From assembly GCA_004335635.1 (NCBI GenBank), contig QAXH01005945.1, positions 7,269 through 71,268 of the forward strand: a stretch of DNA of 64,000 bases, given 5' to 3'. The translations under genes were made by a program, and so were the position numbers. Under the pieces are notes generated by a model. It did no database searches. It was not told where the DNA came from and saw only the letters and a program-made list of their open reading frames with translations. This DNA comes from Chloromonas sp. AAM2 (lineage: Eukaryota > Chlorophyta > Chlorophyceae > Chlamydomonadales > Chlamydomonadaceae). This document shows, one piece after another, positions 24,853 to 36,800 of the stretch (position 1 is its first letter; every line of letters begins with the position of its first letter).

Positions 24853-27800
24853 ATGGCCGAGGACAAAATGCAGACAGACGAGCCTGCGACAGCGGCCGCA
24901 CCAGCAGCAGCAGAAAAGACTGACGCTGTTGCTGTCAAGGCACCTCAGCCACAGGACAGCCTGCGTTCTATCGTCGCCCTGCTTGAGAATGCCGTGAAGC
25001 TGAAGGAGACTCGCTTGCTGTCAGGGCGCATTCTTCGCCTTACAGCAGCAGTGCGCAAGCATTTGACTCCTGAGATTCTAAGTGCATTCACAGCAAGCAC
25101 TCTCTCCACCGAATGCGAGCTGAAGGGGACTCTCATGGCCATCCTGGACCAGGTCAGTGCTTCCCATGCAAACACGCCAGGCACAGAGGTACCTTCAAGG
25201 CTCGGCACATATTACAAGCCGGCTGTGAGTGCAGACAATTGTGTGAAGCTGGACTCGTTCCCACATGTGCACGTCGGTTCTCGGATTCACGTGTCCACAC
25301 TTGTCTTACACAGGGAACACTCTGTAAATGCACATGCTGTTGCACATGAACTGTGCCTGCATGCATCTTATCAGATGAAGACAACTTCGGCTGCAGCTAT
25401 GGACACGGATGCGGCCCCTGCACCTGCCGATGGCAATGCCGTCCCTCCGACCCCCAGCAACACCCCAGAGGTTGAGCTGTATACTGTGCTTCTTGTGCTT
25501 ATGCTTCTCTTTGACCACAAGCAGATCCAGCAGGTGCGTGCTGTGCCCCACTTTTTGTCCAGTGACGAACTGCTTAAGCGTCAGTAAGCAGTGGTCTGTG
25601 GAAAGCATCCGGTGTTCTTTTGATGGAACACTACTGTGTGTCGAAACAAAGCATTGTCAGGCATGCTGTATATACCTGGAGCATGCCCCCACCTTGGTGT
25701 GAGGTTGCGTGTGCCTTTGTGTCTGTGTGCCATGTGCATGCCAGCGTGCCAGCGTGCTCGTTGACGCTCCATGGATCCGCTTGTGCAAGCCTTATTGAAT
25801 AGCGCTGCATGAACTCGTCAACAAGTTTTCGCTGTCCTCGCCGTTGGCATGCTCTTACTCCTTGCACAGGTGTGCATGCTCCCCACAATTCTCCAGTGCT
25901 TCTCTGCTTATGACCATGTCGCAGGCCCAGGATTTATCTACCAGAGCGGTTCAACGGCTCCAAGGGTTCAACCGACGCACTATGGATGTGGTGGCCGCTC
26001 GCATCTACAGCTACTACAGTTTGGCATATGAGAAGTTGGGCAGGCTGGCAGAAATCCGCAGGTGGGACCAAGTCACTCCTGTTGAGCTAGTAATCATCAT
26101 GGCTGTGCTGCAACAGCAGCAGCAGCGGTTACCGCATGATCATGCGGATTGGTTTTGGCAAGTAATGTGATCCTACTCAGTTCTTTGCCATAACGTGATA
26201 TCTTGAGGGTTGTCAGTATCGCATCTCAAAGTTAGAACATCCTCGTGATTGACAGAGATTCACGGTGTGCTCGTTGTGTACATATAGTAGCACTGGGGTG
26301 GAGTTTAGATGACCAGGCCAGGGATGCTGCCCACCTTATGTGGCCTCTCTGGCATGAGGTGCCCTTGGCTTTGGTACGCTTGCCTGCAGCACTCTGCTTG
26401 CACTTCACCGCACATCCCATCTTCGCCACGATGTGATGGGCCAGGAGACACTGCTCAATCTACTGCTGCGCAATTACTTGCACTACAATCTCTACGATCA
26501 GGTATGGCACGTGCTCAAACAGCTGGGTGAAGCGTATAACAAGACAGGCCTGGTTTGTTTTGCGTAGCATAGATATTTAGAGGCAGATATGTTAACTGAT
26601 TGGTTCAGGTACACAAACGGCTTGTGGGGCCCATCAGGCGGAGACGCAAGCGCTGATGCAGTCGTCCAAGCTGGTCTTGACAAGCTGGTCTTGATAAGTC
26701 TTGACAAGTCAGGCTGGCCAACGTTACTAATTCACAACACATTAGGGTTTTGCTGCCATGGGGACGGTTGAGTTCAGAAGGTTAACAAGTATCCTGGCAG
26801 GTGACTGCGCAACTGTGGACGCCCACTGGGCTGCACACCTGGCCGTACATGCTCAATATCAGTATGATCATCCTGACATCGCATGTTCTTTTTATTGGTC
26901 CTTCAGGCTGAGAAGTTCCGCAGCAAGGCCCAGCGTGGCGAGCTGTTCCGCTCCCACCAGCAGTACTGCCGCTACCTGTACTACCTGGGGCGCATCAGGG
27001 CGGTGCAGCTCGAGTACTCGGAGGCAAGGGACTGCCTGCAGCAGGTGAGCAACGGGGTCGGCAGGGCTAGCTAAGGTTTGGCGTCTGCTCAGCCAGGAGG
27101 GCAGATGGTTACTGGACAACTCAACCAAATGCTTGCACCAGAGCACATAACACCGTTCTGAGAGCAGTTGGAATATTAAGGCGCTCGCAACACAGTCGCA
27201 TGTGCACTTGTGTGGGTTATCCATCGCCTGCACTCTCCCAACGGCTCAACAGCTTGGGTGCTTTCCACGTGCAGGCGTCCCGCAAGGCGCCGACCAGTGG
27301 CGTGGGTTTCCGCGTGACCGCTGACAAGTGGCTCATCCTGGTGAGTTTGCTGTGCATCTGAGTAAGGCACAGTGAAGGCAAGACCGCTCGGGTGTTGCCA
27401 TGAGTGCCAGCGTGACAGCGCTATAACACAAGATCAGGTCTTGTTCTGCACACTCTGTGGGTTCAATGATTTCCGTCTGCCCTGCCTCCTGCTTTGCTCA
27501 GATACATCACTCTCCTGCCATTGCATGTTGTGTGGTGATGTGCTCCCACAGGTGCGTCTGCTGCTGGGTGAGGTGCCTGAGCGCACTGAGTTCGCAATGC
27601 CGGGCCTTTCCCGGCCCCTGAGGCCCTACTTTGAGCTGACACAGGCAGTGCGCAGCGGAGACCTGGTGGCATTTGCACAGGTGAGGAAGGCACAAGGCCA
27701 CAGATGTCGGTGACAAGGGACAATGCAAGCGGCATACCAGATGCACGCTGAATAAGTGCAGGTACCACGGCAAGCAGAAGGTTACAGGGGCCGTTGTCCA

Positions 27801-28989
27801 AACCGAGTAACCAAATCACATTGGTCATCACACTGCTTGTCATACCCGTCCGCATGACTGTGCAGCCGTGGGCACACTGGTGGCAAAGATAACAGGTTTG
27901 CATGACCGACAGCATGTGAGGAAGCAAATCACTCCGCTTGGTTTCCTTTCAGTGTTACGTACATGGTGCTCGGTGTGTGCGCTGTTTTAGGTTGCCGAGC
28001 TGCATGATAAGGTGTTCAGGGCCGATGGCGTGCGCAACCTCGTCATGCGGCTGCATCACAATGTGCTACGCACAGGGCTGAGGCGCATCAGGTATGCCAG
28101 TAGGCAACTGAATGCACAGCAACTTGCCAGGAATTCACAACCCCCATGCTGATCTAGTGAAGGAAAAGCAGCTGGCTGAACTGCCGAGTATCTAGGCATG
28201 GTCGTTTTGTTGATCAGCGCGCTTGACAATGTGCTCGCTTTGTTTGGGTGTTGCTTGCTGCAGCATGTCCTACTCTCGCATCGGGCTGGCTGATGTGGCA
28301 GCCCGTCTTCATGTGCCCAGCGCTGACGAGGCGGAGTGCATTGTGGCCAAGGCCATTCGCGATGGGGCCATCGACGCCGTTATTGACCATGACGGTGCAG
28401 CCATGGTGTCACGCGAGGCACAGGTGATTGCCTAGGGGATAGTGAGAATGACTCGCGGGCTGACATGGAAAGTCTGTCATAGAGCGCCTGCACACACTTA
28501 TCAGCGTTTTTTGCCTAAGGCACTAAGTAGCACAGCTTGCTGAACTAGATATGGACACGTGTCCTGTGCCTGTCTGTTGGCGCAGGAGGTTTACATCAGC
28601 AGTGAGCCAAGCGATTCATTCCATGCGCGCGTGGCTTTCTGCCTAGACCTTCACAACGAGGCAGTCAAGGCTCTGAGATACGAGGTATGCCTGAAAATTT
28701 GGCAAATGGGCAGGGTCTGCGACAGCTCGTCTTGCAAGCTGTAACGCTTTTGTGCTGGAAGGCGGTCTGTCAACACTGCGCCGTTGTCAGTAACTGTTTT
28801 CCTGTCAGTACTGCGCGACCTGCCCGTGACACAAATGCCAGTTTGGCATTGAGTATGGCTGCCTTGCGTTGCCTGCAGCCTGACTTCCACAAGAAGAAGC
28901 TGGAAACAGCTGAGGCACGTGCTGAGCGCCTTGCAGCTGAAGCGGAGCTGGCAGCAACGCTGGAAGAGGAGGGAGATGATGAGTTTTGA
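24853..28989 (+). CDS. RPN3: 26S proteasome regulatory subunit RPN3 (PSMD3)
   Basis: Non-ATPase lid subunit of the 19S regulatory particle. Exons: 24853-25152, 25375-25533, 25925-26061, 26390-26501, 26907-27044, 27275-27340, 27552-27680, 27991-28091, 28264-28423, 28586-28684, 28879-28989. All phases agree and the protein is 503 residues, the normal family size. Order of signatures: Ala-rich N-terminus after [10 protein letters not shown]; helical repeats ([80 protein letters not shown]); PCI region with [58 protein letters not shown] motif and [18 protein letters not shown]-terminal [16 protein letters not shown] with an acidic EEEGDDEF end. ATG 24853 is chosen because upstream in-frame codons offer no other ATG. 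A TGTAA signal follows the stop by 34 nt. Confidence 0.97.
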
Positions 28990-29022
28990 ACACAGCCGTG
29001 TCAATGCACCATAAAGTGACAC

Positions 29023-29027
29023 TGTAA
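29023..29027 (+). promoter_or_regulatory. Polyadenylation signal TGTAA of RPN3
   Basis: TGTAA lies 34 nt after the RPN3 stop. It runs directly into an A-run and the inverted-repeat end gtcaccagttctgggaca, so the repeat begins at the expected cleavage site. Confidence 0.6.
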
Positions 29028-29625
29028 AAAAAAGTCACCAGTTCTGGGACAGTTTGTGTGAATAGGTCTGTAATACCGCCAGGAATTATTGTGTGTCAGT
29101 AAAACATGTGTATGTGTGTGTGTGTGTGCCAATCACATACAGGGTGAACAGCGGGGTGAACAGCGCGTGTTGTGGTAGACGGTGCACTGCCACTTCTGGG
29201 ACAGCAAACCAGNNNNNNNNNNNNNNNNNNNNNNNNNNNNNNNNNNNNNNNNNNNNNNNNNNNNNNNNNNNNNNNNNNNNNNNNNNNNNNNNNNNNNNNN
29301 NNNNNNNNNNNNNNNNNNNNNNNNNNNNNNNNNNNNNNNNNNNNNNNNNNNNNNNNNNNNNNNNNNNNNNNNNNNNNNNNNNNNNNNNNNNNNNNNNNNN
29401 NNNNNNNNNNNNNNNNNNNNNNNNNNNNNNNNNNNNNNNNNNNNNNNNNNNNNNNNNNNNNNNNNGTCAGCGACACACCACGGTGATCAGATGACACTGA
29501 CCCAGCCCACTCATACACGACAACACTGGAACCATCACACGGCCCAATACACACACCATGAACACACTGGTGCCAGTGCCAGTCCCAGGAATTGTCCCAG
29601 AAATGGCAAACTTCTTTCTTTTTTG
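29025..29625. mobile_element. Small inverted-repeat element containing the assembly gap
   Basis: The left end is A-run + gtcaccagttctgggacag (about 29028). The right end is the reverse complement, attgtcccagaaatggcaaa + ctttctttttt (29591-29625). Internal sequence at 29466-29590 is homologous, inverted, to 62293-62400; shared blocks include gtgtattgggccgtg and ggtgtgtcgct. A second partial end (cacttctgggacag) sits at about 29190. No transposase ORF is visible, so this looks like a non-autonomous MITE-like element, possibly two nested copies. Confidence 0.6.
29213..29465. other. Assembly gap (253 N)
   Basis: A run of Ns flanked on both sides by sequence of the dispersed inverted-repeat family. 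Repeat collapse is the likely cause. ORFs crossing it are meaningless. Confidence 0.99.
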
Positions 29626-30261
29626 CTTGTGCCTTGGTCAATGTACGTACTGACTGTGGATGATGTGAAAGTTGGTGTCCGTGTACGGTGCTCACTGGCT
29701 GGAGCCCCTGGCAAAGCCAGAATCAATGGAAAGTCACAATTTCTCATAGGGACCGCTCTTTCGTACTCTATTGACGCTGTAGAGCCCCAGCAGCAGAAGA
29801 AGTGTCGCGTGGATGGGCGATTGGGGCTCAGGACCATTGGTTAGCAGGTGATCATAACCGTGTGTGCCGCAAGCGACAACAGGGACCATGCATACTCGGG
29901 GCAGTTTCCTCATGCGGCCACCATGCACATCGAAACCGCCACGTGGGCTCGGTCTTCGGTGTTGTAGCTTCCGTCGCACACACACTGTACCGCCTTATGC
30001 CAACAGCAAGGTGCAGCCTCAGCCCTTAAAAAACTGAATTCGGAGGGCGCTGCTGATCTTGGCGACTGCGATGGTCTGTCGGGCCACGTGTGGCAGGTAC
30101 GCATGCAGAGGCCTCCTCGCAAACTTGTGATGGATTAGTAGGCGCATATCACGCACCAGCATTCTGTCATCTCTGCCAGCGACAGCATTTGATCGCATGA
30201 GCCTTTTTTTGCATTACGGCCGTTTCTTTGCATTTGCAGGTCAAGGCCTTAAAGACGACAA
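29626..30261. other. 5' flank of the PxcA/CemA-like gene
   Basis: No independent gene is supported. An acceptor-like site (tttcttt...gcatttgcag) at about 30238 just before the start codon suggests a 5' UTR intron for the downstream gene. The in-frame sequence upstream of ATG 30262 contains a stop. Confidence 0.4.
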
Positions 30262-32615
30262 ATGCTGAACGCCTCGCAACCCAGCACATCGGGCCGGTGT
30301 TCAGCACCGCTGATCCATTCCAGCAATCCTTGGCGAGCCCAAGGGTGCCCAGTAAGCAGACGACGGCATTCCGCGAACAGCAGACGACTTTTAGAGCAGC
30401 ACTTCTGGGCGACTGCTGCCTGTGATAGCCAGTACAAATGCGCGCCCGACAGTGACTTGTTACGGAATGCAGCAGCAGCACAACCTCGCAGCAGGCCTCG
30501 GTGTGCTGCCACAAAAGGCAATGGCACGAATGGTAATAGCAGGGACAGTAATGGGCAGCAGGCCTCTTCATCAGATGATGGGGAATGGGGTGGTGCCGGC
30601 GAGCAAAACCAGCAGCAGCCTACCGCTGGCACCGACAGGCTTCGCAACGCCATGCAGAAGTTCAGGAAGTTGAGTGGGGAGCTGGCTGGTGATTGGAAAC
30701 ATGTGGCAAACAGACCGCAGCAGCAGCAGCCGTCCGCCAGCCAACCCAGCAACACACAATCACAACGGCTACGTTCTTTGATGCAAAACTTCGGGATGGC
30801 CGGGCTGCCTGGGATGGGCTTGGGCGTAGCAGCAAATGTCGCAACTCAGCAGCAGAACGGTGGTGCCGGTCCTAAGCAGGCAGTCCAAGGGGGCGCAGCG
30901 GTGGCCGGCCCGCCACCCCGCCGCAAGCTGACAGCAGCAGAGGCGACCGAATGGGGTTCCGACTGGACCGAAGATTGGGATCCGGAAGAGGACTTAGATG
31001 AAGAGGCACGTATGGCGCTGGCTGACGAGGCAGAAGCAAAGCAGCGCGCTGGGCGTGGTCAGGGGCCTTACGGCACACCTCGCGACAAATGGATCACACC
31101 GCTCCTCGATCTGCGCGCAGTCACTGGCGCCGTTGACCCCGATCAAGAGCGCACCGAGGTTAACTTGCAGACCGAGGCGCTGGCTAATAAAGATGAGTCT
31201 CAGACTGCCATTCGTTACGCCGCACAGCTCTTCATCATTCCGTTAGTCACGGGCTTCGTGCTCAGTCGCGCTCTCGCAGACCCAGTACTCAGCTTCACAC
31301 TTCAGAACAATTCGGAAGCGTTTGCGATGACGGACCGTCAGAAGATCGAGGGCGCTGAGAAGGTGCACATTGAAGAGGCTCGGCTCCGCTTTGACATGGC
31401 GATTGGCAAGATTCCGCCGCTGTCAGAGGAGCAAATTCTGGAGCACTTGAGAGAGTTTGCGGAAGAAGTGGTGCACGAGGAGCGCCTGACCAATGAACAG
31501 AATCTCATCACTGTTGTCTCTGACTCCATCTCCTCAATCATCTTGTTCATGCTAATCAGCCAGGTGCGATCTGAAGAGGTGGGGAGGAGGTCAGGGGAAC
31601 AGATTATACACCGTGAGGTCAGGGTTGTACAGGGAGGTCAGGAACAGGAAAGGGCATGGCTGTACTCTAGTCTGTGCAGAAACCAAAAAGCCTGATGCGG
31701 AGGTGTGCAGACAAAGAAGTAGAATGGGAAGGGGTGGCAACACTGATAAGGATGGAGGACGGGTCACACAGTTCACAGCTAACGTGTGTGACATGAACAG
31801 CTGAAGAAGTTTGGTTTGAACTCAATCAACGAACTGGGCGTGCATGTCCTGCACGTCTTGCATGTCAACATGGTATCAATCGAATATTATCATGTAATCA
31901 TTATTATTATTTCAAGATAGCGCTTTACATTTCACCGCTTCCCGCTGCGTGCTATTATGGAGCGGGGAAACTTCTCAGCGCCAGACTGAACAGCGCCTGT
32001 CTAGTTGCTCGCTTGCCCTTTTTCTCATGGCAGACCGAGCTGGTTGAGCAGGATACATTCACACTTGAATGCACATTGGCCGCTTTGGTGATTTGTTGAA
32101 TGGCCTTTTATTGGTCAGAGCATATATATGTACACGGACGTACAGCCCCATTACACACGGCTGCTTACTCATAGGCACACTCAGGCACACAGCCCATTGT
32201 GCACATACACGATGCACAACGCTGCACGGTGCTCCTTGACCGGGTGTGGTTCAGGTGCTAGGCCAGGTGTCCCTGAGCAACCATGAGATTTTTCTGTTTC
32301 CACGCGCAGTCATCCCGTGGGCGCCAGGCTCTGTTCAACACAATTTCTCGCCTATTCGAGGGGCTGTCAGACATCGCCAAGGCTGTGATGATCATCTTGA
32401 TAGCGGACACACTCTTGGGCTACCACTCAGAGGAGGGCTGGACTGGGCTGATCGAACTGGTTGTGGGTCACTACGGGTTCGAGGCGGAGGAAGAAGGACT
32501 GGTCATATTTGTGGGCATCGTGCCTGTCGTGATCGACGTCTTCTTCAAGTACTGGATCTTCATCGGCCTCAACAGGATCTCTCCAGGCGCTGTCATCACG
32601 CTCAAACAGGTGTGA
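30262..32615 (+). CDS. PxcA/CemA-family plastid envelope protein (DLDG1-like)
   Basis: Nucleus-encoded relative of cyanobacterial PxcA and plastid CemA (Ycf10), which act in H+ extrusion/pH balance at the envelope; Arabidopsis DLDG1 is the nuclear plant member. Exons 30262-31563 and 32310-32615 join in phase, giving 535 residues. The first ~75 residues are Ser/Arg/Ala-rich without acidic residues early, as in a chloroplast transit peptide (inference). A Gln/Asn/Gly-rich linker follows. The conserved domain begins at DKWITPLLDLRAVTG and includes membrane segments around AAQLFIIPLVTGFVLSRALA, ITVVSDSISSIILFMLISQ, AKAVMIILIADTLLGYHSEE and VIFVGIVPVVIDVFFKYWIF. The family motifs GYHSEEGW and KYWIF-LNRISPGAV are intact. 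The end is LKQV-stop; a donor overlaps the last codons, so an alternative longer 3' end is possible. Confidence 0.88.
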
Positions 32616-33820
32616 CATCACGCTCAAACAGGGTTGGGTGGGGCTGGGTGCTTCAAATGGGTCGTGTGCTGGGCAGGTCTAGGTGTACTACCTGCGCAAG
32701 CGCCTTTCTGCAATCTTTGCCACTACAGGGCACGAAGCAGGGCATAGCATGATTCGATAGCGGCTAATGCATGTGACTGATTAGTGTACTGCATCTTGGA
32801 AATGGCAGCATGTCAGGCTCGCCCGCATGGATACACACATACAAATGCTCCGAGGTGTATGGTGTAGTGGGCATGCATGCGAAAATTGCTCGACTATACT
32901 TCTGCACCATGGCATTTATGGACTTTGCAAGATGGCACACCTGGTTTCCTGTTGCATATGCAGATTGACACCCACTAAAGCTTGGCATCCTAGGCTGTCA
33001 ACAAGAGCGTCTCAGGCATGGCCAAGGTCTTCCCGGATTTCTGTGCGTTTGGACCTGTTTGTTTTCCAAAGTCTTCAGCGGTTTGGTCGGACAACTGGCT
33101 AACCTATACCGATCTTGTTGTATTGCATTTGCGGACAAGATATTAGTTAGGAATTGCACTTGAACCCGCTCTGCAGCTCAACTCATTGAGCAATGCCATA
33201 CATATGCATGGCCAGAGAGCTGCCTGTCAGCGCCTGATTTTGGTATTATGCGGCGTGCAACAACGCTGTTGCTGTGGTGGTGTGATTGATTCTCCAGAAG
33301 CTTCAGGGATTGGAGTTGGAGCAGTGGCACTGTTTGTGCAGAAGCAGATAAACCAAGCTGTGCTGCCTTGCTGTTACCTTGATCGGCGTGCTTAATCGAA
33401 CACATAAAGTGAGGCTGAACGTTGTGTTTTTGCTTTTATTATAGTGGGACAGTTCCAATAAATGTGAAACCCCTTGTCAAGCCATCACTCTCAATGAGTT
33501 ACACCTTCGGTCAAGTTGCACCATTCAGCATGTGAGTAAACCACTAGGAATTGGCAAGCTCAGGCTGTTGGTAGGACTCGGAAGCTGTCCTGACAGTGCT
33601 GGCGGGAGTGGTGATGACAACCAGCCTTCTTTTGACCTCTGGAGCAACCACAACGAACAGCCACCTCAAGCAGCATGAATAAAGTACACATTAAAAAGTT
33701 GGATCACTCAAGAGGAGACAGTAAAGTTTAATGCAATTACTGTCAGCAGTTGGGTCATGAAGTCTCGCATGGGCCTTTACAATGTGGCTCAGCCCTCGAC
33801 TTGTTGTTCATTCCTTCATG
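32616..33820. other. Convergent intergenic region (PxcA-like and SAS-4 3' ends)
   Basis: The two flanking genes converge here. No gene is supported. It should hold both 3' UTRs; a TGTAA on the minus strand at 33777-33781 serves SAS-4. Confidence 0.5.
33777..33781 (-). promoter_or_regulatory. Polyadenylation signal TGTAA of SAS-4
   Basis: Plus-strand ttaca is TGTAA on the minus strand, about 40 nt after the SAS-4 stop at 33821, the usual distance for green-algal genes. Confidence 0.5.
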
Positions 33821-36800
33821 TCACATGGGCTCCTCCTCGTCTACCATGTGCTGCATCATGCTGGAAGGGCAGGGCCTTGTGACTGCTGCACACAGCCTGC
33901 TGTAGTCCATGTCGATTTCAACCCTGCGAGGACGGGGTGGGCAGGGACGCCGTGTATGGGGCATCCGATCTGTGTTCCTGCACCGTACCAATACAAAGCA
34001 CCTCCAGTCCACACCCATGTGTGCACCATGCTCTCAGACATCGCATTGCCCGTGCATTCCCCACCCACCTGGCCACAGTCTCAACCCTTGAATGTTTGTC
34101 TGACTTCCTGCACCAAATCTCTCTACGTATATACAGTGTCACTCGTGCATGTTAGCAGTCTCAATCCTCGTACGACCTGGCCACAGTCTTGACTAATTTT
34201 GTTACGTGAGCAAAACCGTCAAAGGGCAGTCTCACTTCTCATATGTTTGATCATGACGAGCTGCACCAATCTTACCCGTCCTGTGTGACTTGGCGTGCTG
34301 CCCCGTCCGGAAACACGACCTCCTTGGTCCCGTGCGGATGATGGGCCTCGGCCTGGCCCGAGGGGAAGTGGAACACTTCGGTGCCGTCGGTGTAGGTTGT
34401 GTGCCACGTGCCCACCTGCACACAAGGCAGGGAGGAGTTGTGGCAAAAATGGGTCATCTCTTCCACATGCACTGGTCGAACGCCACATGCATGAGAGCCA
34501 CATCAGTCTACTTCAGCTGCATTATGCCGCGAAGACAAGGTCTGCCTCTGCTGGCATGGATCAGCACTGCCTTCCTGCATGTGTTGCCATGCACGTACCT
34601 CAGCATAGAAGTACTCGGTGCAGCCTGAGGACAGCTGGTGCTTGATGTCCCCGTTGGCGAAGCGAATGAGTGTGGTCCCCTCTGTCAGCACGACCTTTCG
34701 AGTTCCGTTGGCAAACGACACATCCCTGCACGTGCAGAGCTGCAGGCAGATTGTGAACCCAACACCGGCAATGGCAAGGCAAGGGTCCAAGCCTATGGTC
34801 AGCTAGGGTCATGGAACCATTAGAAGTGGTATGCATGTTTCACAGCATTGACTGTGACGTATTAGGAGGTGTATGAGCGCCCTCATCAATAAGCACTTCA
34901 CTAGCATGCCAGCTTGCCCAGCACATGACAGCCCTGCCATACTTAGAGCTCTGCCGAATAGCTGCTGTGCACCCGTACCTTCTGCCAGATGCCCTGAAAC
35001 GCTCCACCTTTCCATCTGCATGGCTGACAGAGCGGACAACCGGGTCCCGTGACGCATGATGGTGTGACGTGTGACTGCCCGTCACATGGTGTGACGTGTG
35101 ACTTCCCATCACATGGTGTGACGTGTGACTGCCCGTCACATGGTGTGATGCAACCATTTCTGCGCTTTGGAGCCATTCCTGCTTGCCCTTGTGATGTGCG
35201 TGTCCGTAACTGGCCACCTGACCGTTGGTGGCATGCATGCCACGTGGCCCCTGATTGGGCCCATTCATAACTGATGGCTTGTTGTGATTGTTGTTGTTGT
35301 TGTGATGGTAGTGACCGTTGGCTTGATGGCTATCAAGGCTGTGATGGTCATGGTACTTGGACTGTTGGGTGTCATTGCCATGAGGTTGATGCATGCCAGC
35401 TGTGTGCTGCAAAGAGTGAGAGGAGTGTGTACGTGTGTGATGGACACCACCAACAGTTGAATTTGAATGGTGTGTGGCGTCCATAGGAGCTTGAGTTGCA
35501 AGGTGCCTATGCCCCACATGTATCACGTGATCAGATGTCCGGCTGCCAAAGCTTGCCTCCACTTCTAGCAATTCCTCGTCATGCGACCGTACTGGATGGA
35601 GACTCGGCTGGTGGTGGTGGTTGTGGTGGATTGTGTGGTTTGTTGTGGCTGTTGAATTCATGTGTCGCGAGGTTTGAGGCTGTTGGTGCATGTCTGCATA
35701 CGAACGCTGATGTGAGTAGGGCTCGTGTCCCTGCTGCTTTGCCTCCCGTTCAACTCTTAGTAAGCGCAGTGTGCTGCCTAGCTGTGCAAGATCATCACCA
35801 CCTTCGGCTGAACCCTGGGCACCAGCACTGGGCTGAGAAGAGTCAGAAACATGTTTGCCGCTCGGCCGCTGTTGGTGCTGTTGCTCCTGATGTGACTTCA
35901 CATCATCTGAAGCTGTGAAACCATTGGTACGCTGTTGCTGCTGCTGCTGCTGTTGCCAATGTTGCTGGTTGCCTTGTTGTTGCTGACCCTCTGGAGGTGA
36001 TTTCCTGCCATCAGAGGCTGCTCCATATCGCATGGACACATGGCCCAAATGGCCCTGCCCCATGTCACCGCTCAGCCCCCTCTCACCCGCGTCCCAGTGT
36101 GCATGCGATCCATCCTGCTCTCCATGCAACCCATGCATGTACTCGCCATCCTCATATGCCCCATGTGCTGAACCGCGTGATGAGTGGTGGCTTGGCCTAT
36201 CAGACGCATGCAAGGGGCGAGTTGCGGGGTCTAGGGCTGTTTCGACCTCCTCTCCTGCCCAGCTATCCAACGGTGACGGCTGGTGACGATTAGGGTTGGT
36301 TGAGGACTGGTTGGTTACTGGTGGTTGGCTACTGGTGCTTGCTGGCTGTTGGCGGCTGTTGGTGGCTGTGCCTGGTTGCGACCTAGCAGCTGGTGCAGCT
36401 GGTGCAGGGCCAGTGGCAACGGCAGGCCGTGGTGGCAGCGTGTATGGCAGCAGCTGCTCCGCCTGCTGCTTCAGCTGGACCCGGGCGAGGGACTCACTGC
36501 CCATGTCAACTTGCGCACCTGCAACACAGATCCCAAGCAATAACACCAGTCAGTAGTTGAAGTCAGTGTTGGCTTGAGCACTGCAAGCGATCATGTGCTT
36601 GAAGACATGCATAGCTCTTGTACGCATCCAACGGATTGTAAACCCATTTAATTGACCGTTGAATGCTTTGGGCACTGCGGTTTGTCATGTTCACGCTTAA
36701 TGACAGGTGAGCGCTTTGGAACATGCATGAGACCAGGTCCGCAACTTCTATCCGTGTGCCGCACGGTGGTTGCCGAATGCATGCGCCTTGCCATCATGGC

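Noticed and set aside
29093..29844. ORFs running across the N gap
   Set aside because: They are open only because N codons are not read as stops; the flanks are repeat sequence.
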